Shown here piece by piece: positions 7,246 to 15,507 of a DNA stretch of 22,352 nt; the stretch's first letter is position 1, and each line of letters opens with the position of its first letter. Both the position numbers and the translations under genes were made by a program. Source of the DNA: Synergistales bacterium (lineage in GTDB: Bacteria; Synergistota; Synergistia; Synergistales; Aminobacteriaceae); the NCBI GenBank assembly GCA_025997955.1, contig BNVH01000065.1, forward strand, positions 1 through 22,352. Direction: 5' to 3'. The notes beneath the pieces were generated by a model. The model was not told where the DNA came from, searched no databases, and saw only the letters and a program-made list of their open reading frames with translations.

Positions 7246-8421
7246 ATGGACAATATTTACATCGCCCGCAGGGCTGAAAAAACAATTGTAAACCTCGCGA
7301 AAGGTTTCCCAATAGTCGCTATAACCGGGCCCAGACAGTCCGGAAAAACCACATTGGCGCGTCACGCGTTTGGTGACAGGTCATATGTGTCGTTGGAGGA
7401 CCCGGACAACAGTGAGTTCGCCGCCGTCGACCCCAAAGGTTTTCTTGCCCGCTACCCCGACGGGGCGATAATCGACGAAACTCAGCGCGTTCCGGAGCTT
7501 TTTTCCTGGCTTCAGGGAATTGTCGATAACAATGACCACATGGGACGGTTCGTCTTGACGGGTTCTCAGCAGTTTGGACTTGTGGAGGGTATAACGCAGA
7601 GCCTCGCCGGAAGAGTCGGGGAGCTGAGGCTTTTGCCCCTGTGCATACCGGAGCTGCGCGAAGCCGGACTTAATATAGGCAACGTGGATAAAGTTCTCTA
7701 CGATGGCTTTTACCCTGCCGTGCATACTCGCGATGTTAAGCCAGAGCAATGGTACAATGCCTACATAGGGACATATTTAGAGCGCGACGTGCGTTCCATG
7801 ACGGCGGTGCAGAACCTGTCGGCCTTTCAGACGTTCATAAAACTTGCGGCCGGTCGGTGCGGACAAATCCTGAATCTCTCCTCAATGGGAATAGACGCCG
7901 GAGTGTCCCACAACACAGCGAAAGCGTGGCTGTCCGTTTTGCAGGCGAGCTTCATAGTGTTTCTGTTGCAGCCATTTTACAAAAACTACAATAAACGCCT
8001 GATAAAGTCGCCGAAACTCTACTTTTACGACACCGGGCTCGCCGCTCGCCTACTGGGTATAACTAACCACGAGCAGTTGGCGCTTCATCCGCTCAGAGGG
8101 GGAATCTTTGAAAGTTTTGCCGTCTCGGAAGTTTTGAAGAACTTTCATAACAACGCCAAGTCTCCGGGGTGCTTCTTTTGGAGAGACTCTGCCGGTCATG
8201 AGGTGGACATGGTTATTGAGGACGGAACGAAAGTGTTCCCCGTAGAGGTCAAGTCCGGGAAAACCATAGCGTCCGATTTCTTCAACGGTCTTCGCCGATG
8301 GAGGGATATGACCGGCGCCCCTGAAAACGATGAGAGCGGCGCGCTGCTCTATGGCGGAGACGAAAACTACACAAGGGAGGGTTTTCGTGTCGTATCGTGG
8401 GACAAGGCGTATGAGATTTGA
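7246..8421 (+). CDS. AAA family ATPase with DUF4143 domain
   Basis: A 391-residue protein of the AAA_14/DUF4143 family. Walker A is G28-P-R-Q-S-G-K-T-T36, Walker B is G-A-I-I-D77-E78-T, and the F-V-L-T-G-S-Q segment near 102-108 is the usual sensor region. The C-terminal part (about 170-330) is the DUF4143 region. It ends in E-V-D-M-V-I-E followed by V-F-P-V-E-V-K-S-G-K, which resembles the PD-(D/E)xK fold core. The family is widespread and horizontally mobile; its cellular role is not settled. There is no ribosome binding site before ATG 7246, and a 15-bp hairpin lies directly upstream. A second, deleted copy of part of this gene is at 6291-6382, with phd-doc between the copies. Confidence 0.9.
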   Translation: MDNIYIARRAEKTIVNLAKGFPIVAITGPRQSGKTTLARHAFGDRSYVSLEDPDNSEFAAVDPKGFLARYPDGAIIDETQRVPELFSWLQGIVDNNDHMGRFVLTGSQQFGLVEGITQSLAGRVGELRLLPLCIPELREAGLNIGNVDKVLYDGFYPAVHTRDVKPEQWYNAYIGTYLERDVRSMTAVQNLSAFQTFIKLAAGRCGQILNLSSMGIDAGVSHNTAKAWLSVLQASFIVFLLQPFYKNYNKRLIKSPKLYFYDTGLAARLLGITNHEQLALHPLRGGIFESFAVSEVLKNFHNNAKSPGCFFWRDSAGHEVDMVIEDGTKVFPVEVKSGKTIASDFFNGLRRWRDMTGAPENDESGALLYGGDENYTREGFRVVSWDKAYEI

Positions 8422-8534
8422 CTCGCACGTAGGGGCGGCAAGTGGGTCGCTCGTTACTGTGGGAGTGGTGGGTACAGTTTTAGCTAATATATTATTGTAC
8501 CATTCAATTGAAGCGCGCTGCCCGCTAAAGCCAT

Positions 8535-8565
8535 TTGCGCTTTCTGTTGGCATATGCGTTATAAT
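8535..8565 (+). promoter_or_regulatory. Putative promoter for mce operon
   Basis: A perfect TATAAT at 8560-8565 is preceded by TTGCGC (8535-8540) at a 19-base spacing. It lies about 55 bases before the mce start, marking the switch from the accessory cluster to the GC-richer core. Confidence 0.45.
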
Positions 8566-8618
8566 AAATATTCAGTATTGGCGTTTTTAAATATAAACTT
8601 CAAGAGGAGGAAAAAACT

Positions 8619-9020
8619 ATGAACCCTACGGTTATAGATCACATCGGAGTGGCGGTCGAGAGCATTGATACGGCCCTGAAGTTCTGGGAGGGCACGCTTG
8701 GGGTCAAGTGCACGGGTGTGGAGGAAGTAGCGGAGCAGAAAGTCAAGACGGCGTTTTTACCGCTCAAGGATACGGAGATAGAGCTTCTCGAACCTACGTC
8801 CCCGGACAGCCCTGTGGCGAAGTTTATTGAGAAAAACAAACCCGGCGTTCATCACTTGGCCATTCGCGTTCCGAACGTTGAGGCGGCCTTGGCGGAGCTT
8901 AAGGAAAAGGGCGTCAGGCTCATAGATGAAAAGCCCCGCAAGGGCGCGGGCGGGGCGACTATCGCCTTTATTCACCCCTCCGCCACCGGCGGCATTCTGC
9001 TGGAGCTTTCGGAAAGATAG
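8619..9020 (+). CDS. mce: Methylmalonyl-CoA epimerase
   Basis: A 133-residue VOC-superfamily enzyme of the usual length. It interconverts the (R) and (S) forms of methylmalonyl-CoA in the propionate/succinate pathway in the cytoplasm. D-H8-I-G-V-A-V at the start, G-V-H-H79-L-A-I in the middle and G-G-I-L-L-E129-L at the end supply residues that fit the metal site, and I-E-L-L-E-P marks the first repeat. A strong ribosome binding site (AAGAGGAGG) precedes ATG 8619. No mutase or carboxylase gene is nearby, so its partners are encoded elsewhere. The acyltransferase gene starts 46 bases downstream and is probably cotranscribed. Confidence 0.93.
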   Translation: MNPTVIDHIGVAVESIDTALKFWEGTLGVKCTGVEEVAEQKVKTAFLPLKDTEIELLEPTSPDSPVAKFIEKNKPGVHHLAIRVPNVEAALAELKEKGVRLIDEKPRKGAGGATIAFIHPSATGGILLELSER

Positions 9021-9066
9021 CCGGGGCCTAAGAAATAGAGATTTTCAAGCCGAAGGGGCATGTCGT

Positions 9067-9966
9067 ATGCTGACAGGCCGCTTGTTGACTTTTCTGTCGT
9101 TTGTGTTCGGCGTTTTGCCGCATCGCGTCGCTCTCTCTCTTGGGGCAGCGCTTGGTTTGGTTCTCTGGGCTTTCAGCAAGAAAAGAGTCGATCACGCCGA
9201 GTCGCGCTGTGTGGCGGCTCTGGGCTTGGGTGTGACGCGCGCGCGCGCTGTCGTCAGGGCTTCTTATATGAATATGGGCAGGTCCGGCGTCGAGTTCGCG
9301 CGCCTCAATAAAATGCGCCCCCTCTCTTCTTTTGTCTCCATCATCGGCAAAGAGCGCCTCGACGAAGCCCTGTCGCGCGGACACGGCGTCATAGTCATGT
9401 CCGCTCACTTTGGCAACTGGGAGCTGGCCGGGGCGGCTTTGGTCGCCGCCGGATACGCTCTCTCACCCATATACACAAAGCAACGGAATAAAGGCGGCGT
9501 GAACGACTGGATTGAACAAAGGCGCTTGGACGACACCGGCATGACGACAATATCAAGCGAGGGCGCGGCTATGAGGGAGATATTCCGCTCGCTTCGCGGC
9601 CGTAAAATTTTGGTGTTTTTGCAGGACCTGGACGCGAGAAGAGAGGGTAAAATACTACCGTTTTTGGGTCTGCCGGCGAGCTGCGCCACGGGAATCATCA
9701 GGCTTTATAAAAAATTCGCCTCGCCCGTGCTCCCGGTTGTCTGTCTCAGGCACCCCGACGGGATTCACCATACGGTTTGCGTAAATAAAATTTTGAGCGA
9801 TTTTTCAGATGAAGATGGTAATTCTTTTGGAATAAATATGGAAAAGTCTCTTAAAATGTGCAATAATGTTTTAGGCTCTTGGATAATCGACAACCCCGGA
9901 CAATGGATGTGGATTTTGGACAAGTGGGGTTTCGCTCTCAAGAACCTTGTGGATGCGGCTTCATGA
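9067..9966 (+). CDS. LpxL/HtrB-type lipid A late acyltransferase
   Basis: A 299-residue protein. I place the start at ATG 9067 (AGGGG upstream); the longer open frame overlaps mce and adds 47 residues that do not look like the family. An N-terminal hydrophobic segment (about 5-36) anchors it in the inner membrane. The catalytic motif is S-A-H114-F-G-N-W-E119, the H-x4-D/E signature of lysophospholipid acyltransferases. The following Q-D-L-D...G...P-F-L-G region and the C-terminal P-G-Q-W-M-W-I-L-D-K-W match the HtrB/LpxL family. It should transfer a secondary acyl chain to lipid A or a similar lipid, consistent with a diderm cell; the exact acceptor is not known. Its TGA overlaps the next ATG (ATGA, 9963-9966). 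Confidence 0.88.
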   Translation: MLTGRLLTFLSFVFGVLPHRVALSLGAALGLVLWAFSKKRVDHAESRCVAALGLGVTRARAVVRASYMNMGRSGVEFARLNKMRPLSSFVSIIGKERLDEALSRGHGVIVMSAHFGNWELAGAALVAAGYALSPIYTKQRNKGGVNDWIEQRRLDDTGMTTISSEGAAMREIFRSLRGRKILVFLQDLDARREGKILPFLGLPASCATGIIRLYKKFASPVLPVVCLRHPDGIHHTVCVNKILSDFSDEDGNSFGINMEKSLKMCNNVLGSWIIDNPGQWMWILDKWGFALKNLVDAAS

Positions 9967-10418
9967 TTTTGGGCATAGATCCGGGCCTGAGTAAGGTGGG
10001 TTGGGCTGCGGTTCGCGAAGACGGCGGCTTGGTTTTGTCGGGGGTTTTTAAGGCGTTAGAGGCGAAGTCTTTTTTTGAGGTATGGACTAAACCGTTTGAC
10101 AAATGGGAAGAAAATCTCTCTTGTTGGACTCTCGAAAAAATAGAAAATCTCACCGACGCTTCGGCTTTGAGCATAGCTTTGGGTAATGGAACGGGAAGCG
10201 CCGAAATAGCGGCCTTGTGTCGTCGTGTTGGTTTGCGTTTTGAGCTGACGGACGAGAGAATGACGACGCTTGAGGCTCGCCTGTTATACTGGAAAGTTCA
10301 CAAGCCTCTTTGGTGGCAGAGGTTTTTGCCTGTTTCGGTGCGTATTCCGCCGAGAAGCCTTGATGATTTTGCGGCTTGGGTAATAGCACGTAGGTTTATT
10401 TTGGCTTGTTCGATATAA
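9963..10418 (+). CDS. RNase H-fold YqgF/RuvC-like protein
   Basis: A 151-residue protein starting at ATG 9963, coupled to the upstream acyltransferase by a 4-base overlap. M-I-L-G-I-D6-P-G-L-S-K-V-G-W at the start is the first strand of a RuvC/YqgF RNase H fold. G-N-G-T-G-S (75-80), T-D-E98-R-M-T-T and R-S-L-D-D135-F-A-A-W fit the other acidic positions. YqgF (RuvX) trims pre-16S rRNA and RuvC resolves Holliday junctions. The D-E-R-x-T-T motif favours the YqgF side, but I-D-P-G is RuvC-like and the middle is divergent. It could be a lineage-specific nuclease. Function is assigned at fold level only. Confidence 0.65.
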   Translation: MILGIDPGLSKVGWAAVREDGGLVLSGVFKALEAKSFFEVWTKPFDKWEENLSCWTLEKIENLTDASALSIALGNGTGSAEIAALCRRVGLRFELTDERMTTLEARLLYWKVHKPLWWQRFLPVSVRIPPRSLDDFAAWVIARRFILACSI

Positions 10419-10433
10419 AATATGTAATATAAT
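10406..10433 (+). promoter_or_regulatory. Promoter for cheX
   Basis: TTGTTC (10406-10411) and a perfect TATAAT (10428-10433) are 16 bases apart. The pair overlaps the end of the upstream gene and precedes cheX by about 40 bases. Confidence 0.5.
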
Positions 10434-10470
10434 AAATAATGAAAAATGCACCGAGGTTCGAAGGGAGTCG

Positions 10471-10971
10471 TTGGATAAAATGGCCGGATCGGATAAACTT
10501 GCTGTTCTTGTCAATACATTTGGTTCGTCACTTATTTCAGTGGGACGCGAGGTTGGGCTTGAGGTCACGCTGAACAAAGCCCAGGTTTCTCAGGGTGTAA
10601 AGGTAGCTAATATATGCGCCGCCGCTTTGATAGGTGTTGTAGGAAGCGGAGTCCAGGGCACGGCTGTAATTATGCTTGACCAAGACGGCTTCAAAGCCGT
10701 CGTCAGCACGATGTCCGGAGGTATGATAGCGCCTAGTATCAAGGATGGCGTGGCGATGAGCGTGGTGGGCGAGCTCTCTAACATGGTCAGCGGACGAGCG
10801 TTGACTCAGGCGGCCTTACCCGGCGTTGACGTCACGCCGCCGCAGCTTATTGTCGGAGATAATATCTCAAATGTTCCAAGTCAAACCCCTGGCATCAAAT
10901 GTTTCACTTTGCCCTTTGCGGTAACTCCGGTAGGTACGCTTTATTTGGTTTTGTCATTTAACGCAGCCTAA
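10471..10971 (+). CDS. cheX: CheX-type chemotaxis phosphatase
   Basis: A 166-residue protein of the CheC/CheX/FliY family. The signature G-E101-L-S-N104-M-V-S-G-R-A-L carries the E-x-x-N pair that hydrolyses CheY phosphate; only one such helix is present, as in CheX. CheX ends the chemotactic signal by dephosphorylating CheY. TTG 10471 lies close behind AAGGGAG, while ATG 10480 is in frame at a longer spacing, so either could be the start (166 or 163 residues). No other chemotaxis gene is in the window. It may also serve a CheY-like regulator outside motility. A double hairpin follows the stop. Confidence 0.82.
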   Translation: MDKMAGSDKLAVLVNTFGSSLISVGREVGLEVTLNKAQVSQGVKVANICAAALIGVVGSGVQGTAVIMLDQDGFKAVVSTMSGGMIAPSIKDGVAMSVVGELSNMVSGRALTQAALPGVDVTPPQLIVGDNISNVPSQTPGIKCFTLPFAVTPVGTLYLVLSFNAA

Positions 10972-10992
10972 CCGAACACGGACAGGTTAGGC
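10966..10992 (+). terminator. Hairpin overlapping cheX stop
   Basis: GCCTAACC (10966-10973) and GGTTAGGC (10985-10992) pair perfectly. The cheX stop codon lies inside the left arm. There is no T tract directly after it, so it may protect the mRNA 3' end or assist the terminator that follows. Confidence 0.5.
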
Positions 10993-11007
10993 GCGCTTCT
11001 TTACAGT

Positions 11008-11037
11008 GACGGCCTCCTGTTCGGGCCGTCGTTTTTT
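11008..11037 (+). terminator. Rho-independent terminator after cheX
   Basis: GACGGCC (11008-11014) and GGCCGTC (11024-11030) form a GC-rich stem around a 9-base loop, followed by GTTTTTT. It ends the cheX transcript just before the patatin gene. Confidence 0.85.
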
Positions 11038-11052
11038 ATTGGGGGAATTTCT

Positions 11053-13158
11053 ATGAACGCGAAAAAGGGGTTTTTGTCTGTAGCCATAGCCGTTTGCCTT
11101 GTCGCCGCTTTTGCGTTTTCGGCGGACGCTGGGATAGTTTTGGTTCTTTCAGGCGGCGGCACGCGCGGATTTGCGCATGTCGGGGTCATAGAGGCCTTGG
11201 AAGAAGAGGGAATTTCAGTTGTCGGTATTGTGGGAACCAGTATAGGTTCGCTTGTAGGCGCGCTCTACGCCAGCGGCTACGACAGCGTTGAGCTACACAA
11301 AATAGTGTCTCAGATAGATTTGACCACGCTGCTTTCCGAAAACGGCGCGCCGATGTTCGTCTTCGCAGGCGACGACCGCAAATCTAAAATGAACACAATC
11401 CCCCCCCTCACTTTTAAAAAACACGGACAACGCAGCGGTCCATTGGGGTTTTTCAAGGGCGACAAGCTGTTTCAATATTACACTCAGCTAATGCGCCACG
11501 TCGAGGTTGCGGACTTCAGCGAGCTTCCTATACCGTACGCCGCCATAGCCACTGACATAAAAACAGGCGAAAAAGTGGTGCTGCGCTCAGGAAACCTGCC
11601 AAGCGCTATGAGGGCTTCCATGTCCGTCCCGGCTATCTTCGATCCTTGGGAGATAAACGGGCGTCTTTTGGTGGATGGGGGACTCACGTCTAATTTGCCC
11701 ATAGATACGGCTCGGGAGCTTTTCCCCGGCTTTCCCGTCGTAGGCATAGATGTCTCGGATATGCCCACAAAAGACAACGAGCGTCAGATAAGCTCTTTTA
11801 TAGACGTGCTCGATCAGTCTTTGACTATAGTTATGAGGCAGACCACCGAGAGAGAGGCGGAGCGCGCCGATATAATAGTCAGGCCGAACGTGCAGGAGTT
11901 CCCGTTTTTGGACTCAAGTTTGGCGGAGGACATAATTCAGCGCGGACGCGAAGCCGTTCAGAGAAGCATGAGTGAGATTCGCGCGTTATCCAAGGGCGCG
12001 CCCGACAGAGCGCCCAAACACACACAAACTCCTACGCGAATAGTGGTGCGAGACGTGCGCGTGGAGGGTATGCCGAGCTCCGCAGCCGCGAGGCTACGCA
12101 AAAACTTTTTGCGCTGGGTGGGCAAACCTCTTGATTTGGACGAAATGGACAAAGCTCTCGATGACATGATGAAGGTCCCCGATATATCGACGGTCGACTA
12201 CAGGTTCGAGCGGGACGAAAAACATCCCGGGAGCGCGACTCTTGTCATCGAAGTCAGGAGGGAGTCCGAGCTTGAGTTTGGATTGGCCGGCTATACCACC
12301 AACCTCGACCCCTATCGCGCTCTCCACATCAAGGGGACGGCCCGCGGACTTCTAAGCGATCTCGACTCCCTCCGCGCCGTGGTGAGCCTTGGCGAGCAGT
12401 GGGGCGTCAGCCTTTCCTATCTGACCGCGCCCGAACCTCTGAGCTCCTGGGAGTTCAACTTGGCGGCCCAAAAATGGAAGATGGACACGACAAACGGGCT
12501 TCGCGACATGAACCGCTACGCCATAGGAGGACAGTACCTCTTCACCCGCGAAGGTATCCACATGGGGGTTGGCTTGGCCTACGAGCACATAGAAGGGGAA
12601 CATGACAGCAACGACGATTTTGTCGGGCCTACTTTCTTGGCGGCCCAAGACACGCTCGACATTCCAAACGACCCGACAAGCGGACATGCTTGGCGTTTGA
12701 ACCTGCGGTGGCCCAACCTCGACGAGATAATTTACCGCATAACGTATTTCAAGCCCGTCAAAATTGGGGATATGTGGAGGGCATACCTGCGTTTGGGCTA
12801 CATGGAGGGCGACTCGGACAAGATGGGGCACGCGTCTTACTTGGGCGCGGCCGAGGAGCTTTACTCAATAGCCGCGACGCCCATAGAATCGGAACGCTCG
12901 GCATGGGTCAACGTCGCGTTTAGGCGTATCCTGAAGCGCAGCCCCATAGGAATGCTGGCGGCGGAGGTCTTCGGAAGCTACGGTTACGCCATGGACGGAA
13001 ACTACAAAAAAGTGGCGTCGCCCTGGGAGATTGGCCTCGCGTTAAGCGTCCCCAACGATATTGTGAACGCAAAAATAGCGGCCGTCTACGGTAGCGAGGA
13101 GTTTAAACTCGGGTTTTTCCTCGGTATACCGATATGGGATCACTACCCGTTGCCATAG
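11053..13158 (+). CDS. Patatin-like phospholipase with POTRA and outer-membrane barrel (type Vd autotransporter)
   Basis: A 701-residue protein. Residues 1-26 are a signal peptide. The patatin domain (about 28-310) has the oxyanion motif G34-G-G-T-R-G39, nucleophile G61-T-S63-I-G and catalytic D208-G-G, so the Ser-Asp dyad is complete. Residues about 330-410 look like a POTRA domain (I-V-V-R-D-V-R-V-E-G...). The rest (about 415-701) has alternating amphipathic strands and ends in a hydrophobic-aromatic strand, as in 16-strand Omp85-like barrels. This order matches PlpD of Pseudomonas and FplA of Fusobacterium. Such proteins carry a lipase across the outer membrane; whether it is released cannot be seen. 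A GGGGGAA ribosome binding site precedes ATG 11053. proS starts 30 bases after the stop, so the two may share a transcript. Confidence 0.88.
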   Translation: MNAKKGFLSVAIAVCLVAAFAFSADAGIVLVLSGGGTRGFAHVGVIEALEEEGISVVGIVGTSIGSLVGALYASGYDSVELHKIVSQIDLTTLLSENGAPMFVFAGDDRKSKMNTIPPLTFKKHGQRSGPLGFFKGDKLFQYYTQLMRHVEVADFSELPIPYAAIATDIKTGEKVVLRSGNLPSAMRASMSVPAIFDPWEINGRLLVDGGLTSNLPIDTARELFPGFPVVGIDVSDMPTKDNERQISSFIDVLDQSLTIVMRQTTEREAERADIIVRPNVQEFPFLDSSLAEDIIQRGREAVQRSMSEIRALSKGAPDRAPKHTQTPTRIVVRDVRVEGMPSSAAARLRKNFLRWVGKPLDLDEMDKALDDMMKVPDISTVDYRFERDEKHPGSATLVIEVRRESELEFGLAGYTTNLDPYRALHIKGTARGLLSDLDSLRAVVSLGEQWGVSLSYLTAPEPLSSWEFNLAAQKWKMDTTNGLRDMNRYAIGGQYLFTREGIHMGVGLAYEHIEGEHDSNDDFVGPTFLAAQDTLDIPNDPTSGHAWRLNLRWPNLDEIIYRITYFKPVKIGDMWRAYLRLGYMEGDSDKMGHASYLGAAEELYSIAATPIESERSAWVNVAFRRILKRSPIGMLAAEVFGSYGYAMDGNYKKVASPWEIGLALSVPNDIVNAKIAAVYGSEEFKLGFFLGIPIWDHYPLP

Positions 13159-13188
13159 GGGAAAATTTGAAAGAGGATGGATATATAG

Positions 13189-14625
13189 ATGGCTCGGAAT
13201 ATAACTACGCGCGAACAGGATTATTCTCAGTGGTATCTTGATGTTATCAAGGCGGCTGAGTTAGCGGACTACGCGCCCGTCAAGGGCTGTATGGTCATAA
13301 GGCCGACGGGATACTCAATATGGGAGAACGTGCAGCGTTATTTTGACGACGCTTTCAAGCGCACAGGGCATAAAAACGCTTATTTTCCTCTGCTCATCCC
13401 AAATTCTTTCTTGGAAAAAGAAGCCGAGCACGTGGAGGGCTTCGCGCCTGAGTGCGCTATGGTCACTCACGCGGGCGGCGAGGAGCTCGAGGAGCCTTTC
13501 GCCATCCGCCCCACGTCCGAAACGGTCATAGGACATATGTACAGCAAATGGATTCAGTCCTGGCGCGATTTGCCCGTGCTGATAAACCAGTGGTGCAACG
13601 TCATGCGCTGGGAAAAGCGCACCAGGCTCTTTTTGCGCACGTCGGAATTTTTGTGGCAGGAGGGGCACACAGCTCACGCGACGCGAGAGGAAGCCGTAGA
13701 GGAGACATTGCGAATGCTGGACGTCTACCGCAAGGTGATGGAGGAGGAGCTGGCCCTGTCCGTGGTCCCGGGCGAGAAGACGGCCGGCGAGCGCTTCCCC
13801 GGCGCGGTGGATACTTACTCCTGCGAGGCCATGATGAGCGACAAAAAAGCGCTTCAGGCCGGGACGAGTCATTTTCTCGGCCAGAACTTCGCCCGCGCTT
13901 TCGAGATTCGCTTCCAAAATCAGGCCGGCAGTCTTGAGGAGTGCTGGACTACGAGCTGGGGCGTGTCGACGCGCCTCATAGGCGCTATCATAATGACTCA
14001 CTCCGACGATGACGGGCTCGTCCTGCCGCCTCGCGTAGCGCCGGTCAAGGCCGCCATACTTCCCATAAGCACTGACGAAAAAGTTATAGACGATACGCTC
14101 CTGCCACGCGCGCGTAAGCTCTCCGCGCAGCTCGACGACGCGCTCGGAGGGCTTTACACCGAGGTAGACACGAGGTTTTTCCTGAGACCGTCCGATAGGT
14201 TTTTCTATCACCTACAAAGGGGCGTGCCGCTTCGCTTAGAGCTCGGCGAAAAAGATATGAAGGCCGGCACGGTCAGAGCGGTGAGGCGCGACACCGGAGA
14301 GAAGCTCGACATAGCTCAGGACGCTCTTGTCCCTACAGCTCTTAAAATCTTGGAGGACATCCAAGCGTCTCTTTACAGCCGCGCCAAGACCTTCCGCGAG
14401 GACAACACTCACTTTGCCGAGAGCTACGACGAGCTAAAGGCGATAATCGAGGAGAAGGGCGGCTTTGTGGAGGCTTATTTCGGCGGGACACAGGGCGACG
14501 AGCGAACTGTCCGCGAGGAGACCGGCGCCACCCCGCGCTGCGTCCCACTATCCGACCACTCGACGGGCAAGTGTATAATCACTGGCAAAGAGGGAAGAAA
14601 GACTATTTTCGCGCGCGCGTACTGA
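13189..14625 (+). CDS. proS: Prolyl-tRNA synthetase, archaeal/eukaryal-like short form
   Basis: A 478-residue class II aminoacyl-tRNA synthetase that charges tRNA-Pro. Length, the absence of an editing insertion, and the C-terminal zinc-binding-like extension place it in the ProRS type found in archaea and some bacteria. Motif 2 (R-W-E-K-R-T-R-L-F-L-R-T-S-E-F-L-W-Q-E-G-H-T) is intact. The G-T-S-H-F-L-G-Q segment and W-T-T-S-W-G-V-S-T-R (motif 3 region) are typical. GAGGATGG lies just before ATG 13189. The gene is convergent with uppP, 56 bases between the stops, with no clear terminator between them. A 31-base piece resembling 14056-14086 recurs at 20583-20613. Confidence 0.95.
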   Translation: MARNITTREQDYSQWYLDVIKAAELADYAPVKGCMVIRPTGYSIWENVQRYFDDAFKRTGHKNAYFPLLIPNSFLEKEAEHVEGFAPECAMVTHAGGEELEEPFAIRPTSETVIGHMYSKWIQSWRDLPVLINQWCNVMRWEKRTRLFLRTSEFLWQEGHTAHATREEAVEETLRMLDVYRKVMEEELALSVVPGEKTAGERFPGAVDTYSCEAMMSDKKALQAGTSHFLGQNFARAFEIRFQNQAGSLEECWTTSWGVSTRLIGAIIMTHSDDDGLVLPPRVAPVKAAILPISTDEKVIDDTLLPRARKLSAQLDDALGGLYTEVDTRFFLRPSDRFFYHLQRGVPLRLELGEKDMKAGTVRAVRRDTGEKLDIAQDALVPTALKILEDIQASLYSRAKTFREDNTHFAESYDELKAIIEEKGGFVEAYFGGTQGDERTVREETGATPRCVPLSDHSTGKCIITGKEGRKTIFARAY

Positions 14626-14681
14626 CTTTCGCCCATGCCAAGCGCGGTTTTGATTTGTCAGGCCTCCCAGGTATGCGCGTG

Positions 14682-15488
14682 CTACATCGTCTGCGAAATC
14701 ACGACGAAAATCCCCAAAAGAAAACACCAAACCCCAAAATATGCCCATTTCCCCGACAGTACGAGGCGGCGTAAGAGCGACAGGGACAGAAGACCCAAAA
14801 CAAAAGCGACTAACGCCGCCGCGGCCCAGCCCTCCGGCAGATAAAAACCCGTCGCGGCGGCTTTCAAACCCTCAAGAAGCGTCGCGCCAAAGATAGCCGG
14901 TACGGACAGCAAAAACGAAAACCTGAAAGCGTCACGCGCGGACAGTCCGCAAAAAAGCGCCGCGGCTATAGTGGCGCCCGACCTCGAAAGCCCCGGAAAA
15001 ACCGCCGCCCCCTGAGCGAGCCCTATTATCAGCGCTACGCGAATATTTAGACTTTTATCCCGCTCAGGCACGACAGGCACGCAACACAAAAGCCCCGCCG
15101 TGCACAGAAGCCCGACGCCGACGGCAAAGGGCGATACGGTCGCGGACTTGACAAACGGTTCGAGCGGCAAGGCTAAAATGACAGTAGCGACGGTCCCAAC
15201 TATGACGCACCATCCGAAGTTCCAGCCCTCAAGCCGCCGGGCCGGCTGTGAGAAAAACCCATTTGCCCATTGGCTCAGGAAAAGCAAGCAGTCGCGGCCA
15301 AAAAAAATCAGCACGGCCAGCATGGTGGCGCAGTGCAGCAAAATATCGAAAAACAGCGCGCTATCGCCCTCCGCCGGAAAGCCGAAAAACATCTGGAGCA
15401 AGGCCAAGTGCCCCGAGCTGCTTACGGGCAAAAACTCGGTCAGCCCCTGAACCGCGCCGAGCGCTAATGCCTGAGCGTCAAACCACAT
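14682..15488 (-). CDS. uppP: Undecaprenyl-diphosphatase
   Basis: A 268-residue inner-membrane enzyme of the BacA/UppP family that recycles undecaprenyl diphosphate to the lipid carrier used for peptidoglycan and other envelope polymers. Both signatures are present: G-L-T-E18-F-L-P-V-S-S-S-G-H-L near the start and F-P-G-L-S-R-S-G-A-T in the second half. About eight hydrophobic segments can be counted. Start ATG 15488 follows GAGAG and lies 19 bases after the RNase J stop, so the two genes form an operon. Members confer bacitracin resistance when abundant, which is family knowledge. Confidence 0.95.
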   Translation of the reverse strand: MWFDAQALALGAVQGLTEFLPVSSSGHLALLQMFFGFPAEGDSALFFDILLHCATMLAVLIFFGRDCLLFLSQWANGFFSQPARRLEGWNFGWCVIVGTVATVILALPLEPFVKSATVSPFAVGVGLLCTAGLLCCVPVVPERDKSLNIRVALIIGLAQGAAVFPGLSRSGATIAAALFCGLSARDAFRFSFLLSVPAIFGATLLEGLKAAATGFYLPEGWAAAALVAFVLGLLSLSLLRRLVLSGKWAYFGVWCFLLGIFVVISQTM

Positions 15489-15507
15489 GATATACTCTCA
15501 TGATTTT

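Noticed and set aside
8926..9066. 47-residue N-terminal extension of the LpxL-type acyltransferase
   Set aside because: It overlaps mce and is Pro/Arg-rich, unlike the family. ATG 9067 has a ribosome binding site and gives the usual length.
9236..9250. Alternating GC run as a Z-DNA or regulatory element
   Set aside because: It lies within the acyltransferase gene and is explained by Arg/Ala codons in GC-rich DNA.
13315..14211. 298-codon open frame on the - strand inside proS
   Set aside because: It is fully antisense to a well-conserved gene in GC-rich DNA and shows no domain or ribosome binding site.
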